DNA from: Lethocerus indicus
Lineage: Eukaryota; Arthropoda; Insecta; Hemiptera; Belostomatidae
Length of the DNA: 64,000 nucleotides
Assembly: GCA_019843655.1 (NCBI GenBank)
Contig: JACDQD010000011.1
Location: forward strand, 13,992,604 to 14,056,603
Direction of reading: 5' to 3'
Positions 62,301-64,000 of the stretch are shown here, one piece after another; position 1 is the first letter of the stretch, and each line of letters starts with the position of its first letter. The position numbers and the translations under genes are program-made. Under the pieces are notes generated by a model. The model was not told where the DNA came from and searched no databases. It saw nothing but the letters and a program-made list of their open reading frames with translations.

Positions 62301-64000
62301 GGTTTTCCATCACATGACCTAAATGATTTCAGTAAGGCATTATAGATGGTTAGTATATGTGCTAGTAACTTTAAGGGAACTCTGTATTTTAATTTAACAA
62401 TTACGGCACGGAGGGAATGTTACTGTAATTCCAGGTGTTGAGGTTGGTGTTTTTTTGAAACTCTCAAATTTTGAATGAGACGGGGGGGAAGTACGGGTGA
62501 GATAAGTGCGGATCCAAGTGAACACGACAAAGCTGAATAATGTATCGGTAGGAAAGAGCAGGAGGAAATCTACCAAAAAAAGCGGATAACCTAGAATGCA
62601 TTATACGGAAAACATTCGTCTGAAATAAAATCGAACGAGGAGTAGACGACCGTATTTCAACTAGCCTTCAAATCGAGTTCGTATATAATACGTCGGTTCG
62701 TGGAAGATTTCGCCCTGTCAGATTCTCCTTCATGCTTTTCCAAACCGAACCGGCGACTCGGAAAAGTTTGCGATTTTGCCTGTTATTTTTGAGGACGGAC
62801 AGTGGACAGGATAGTCGCCGGCCGGTTCAGATAGTCATCTAACCTCGGTTATTTCGGACAACAGAAAACGAGAAAGAGCCCCCCCCCCGGGTGCGTCACA
62901 ACATATCCCTAGATGGAAACTTAAAATACCACGAGTGTTCCCCCCCAACTATGAGATCACTGCCAGGTTTAGGAGCGTGAGTCGTACCGACACCGCTTCT
63001 CCGTATCGGAAACCGAATGGAAGTCCGGACAACATCTGGCTAACTTTAGACGGAGGGCCAGGAACCTTTCTATAAAACACCCTGCAGAGTTTGAAAATAC
63101 AGAATAGCATAAAAGACTTACACTGCTACTATAGTATATCTTATTAGTCTCCTAATAATTAGAAACCCATGACAATTATCGAAGTTTTGTCCTGATCATT
63201 CTACTCAGAGCTACGTTGTAACTTAACTGAAAAACTACAATATAATAGACAATTTGAAGGAGAATGGAAATAAAAGTCAATAGAAATGAATAAGGGGAAA
63301 AATAAATCTGCGCCTTGGACTTTTAGTATGGCTATTCGTACTGCTAACCCCATTGAGGACATTCGGCTGAAAATAAGTAGAAGGAAGCAAATTTATGTTA
63401 TTACCCGTTTCATATTCACCCGGAACCAATATTCACTTATCAAAAAGCAGAATTCCAATAAAGTCGGAGGTAGACAAAACCCAAGATGAGTCCCCTAAGC
63501 TTTGTCAAACTTCTGAGGGGGGGGTTGTCTGGAAGTTCCCTTTTTTATTTTTAATAAGCAGGAAGCTGCAAGGAAAAATTATTGGCTCGTAGTTAAAGTT
63601 TGTCCTTCTGGAATTAAACGGCCGAGCAATTAATAACGGGCGAATGATCAAAGCTACGGCGGGGGGTAGGGTACGGGAGAGGTCGCGGGAATGTCCATTT
63701 AACGAACTTCACAAAATTCTCCAGCCAGAGTAGAAGGAGGAAGAGTAAGTGGAGAAATTTATATATATAGTGAAAGAGGGAAAGAGGCGGAGATTGAGGG
63801 TATGAGAGTATAACTATTTGGAGTATGACCAATACCGATGGTTCCTTCAGGAGTAATGTTTCCCGGGGCCCAGATGAGAGAATAAAGGTCTTGGACAAAC
63901 AAGAAACGAGAGGTACACAACTCAGTAAAATGGATACAAGTTTACTACATGTTCATTTTCAGACCAAGTTGTACTAGTAATTTGTTTATTCATTTTTATA
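59320..64000. other. non-coding stretch
   Basis: AT-rich with GC-rich patches at about 59560-59720, 61260-61440, 61900-62110, 62690-63080 and 63600-63720. G/C runs lie at 61927-61935, 62879-62888 and 63517-63524. A plus-strand GACGAG|GTAAGTCGG donor-like site lies near 59556 with no paired exon. No gene supported. Confidence 0.45.

Overview
The window looks like invertebrate (probably arthropod) nuclear DNA that is almost entirely non-coding. Reading frames are short and overlap in several frames at once. Nothing resembles an operon, rRNA, tRNA, CRISPR array or recognisable transposase. CpG is not visibly depleted, which argues against a vertebrate. The strongest structured signals are spliceosomal: ACTAAC/ACTAAT branch points, pyrimidine tracts and CAG|GTGAGT sites. 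No recognisable protein domain allows a firmer taxonomic call.

The best-supported gene lies on the minus strand. Its likely first coding exon is 55077-54957: a 40-codon basic N-terminus I do not recognise, with an AAAATG start and a GCAG|GTAATA donor. A GC- and CT-rich 5' leader or promoter lies at about 55078-55450. I see no convincing minus-strand coding exon downstream of it, so the gene probably enters a very long first intron that runs leftward and leaves the window.

Within that inferred intron are two near-ideal recursive-splice (ratchet) sites on the same strand, at 35570|35569 and 23371|23370. Each has an ACTAAY branch point 23-25 nt upstream, a pyrimidine tract and a zero-length CAG|GTGAGT junction. 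Each also has a second donor 40-43 nt downstream, which is the arrangement of an RS-exon. They would split the intron into steps of about 19.4 kb, 12.2 kb and at least 23.4 kb. This is the most interesting reading of the window.

The rest is a mosaic of AT-rich DNA and GC-rich islands of a few hundred bp, which look like candidate regulatory or conserved non-coding elements. Specific structures are: a 244-bp-period two-copy tandem duplication (29881-30357); a 26-bp motif present three times (28461-29140); a two-part motif duplicated 850 bp apart (19797-19838 and 20649-20691); a nearly loopless palindrome (44343-44400); eight CCAAT boxes in about 240 bp (16714-16950); five AACCGGTT palindromes; three GA/CT microsatellites; and an excess of G/C runs of 8 or more on the right side.

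A few weak plus-strand exon candidates could be nested or antisense transcription units: 3991-5859 spliced, microexon 32428-32460, 27285-27613, about 55980-56094, and a gene 3' end at 1-536. They rest on splice signals and open phase only, and should be treated as hypotheses.
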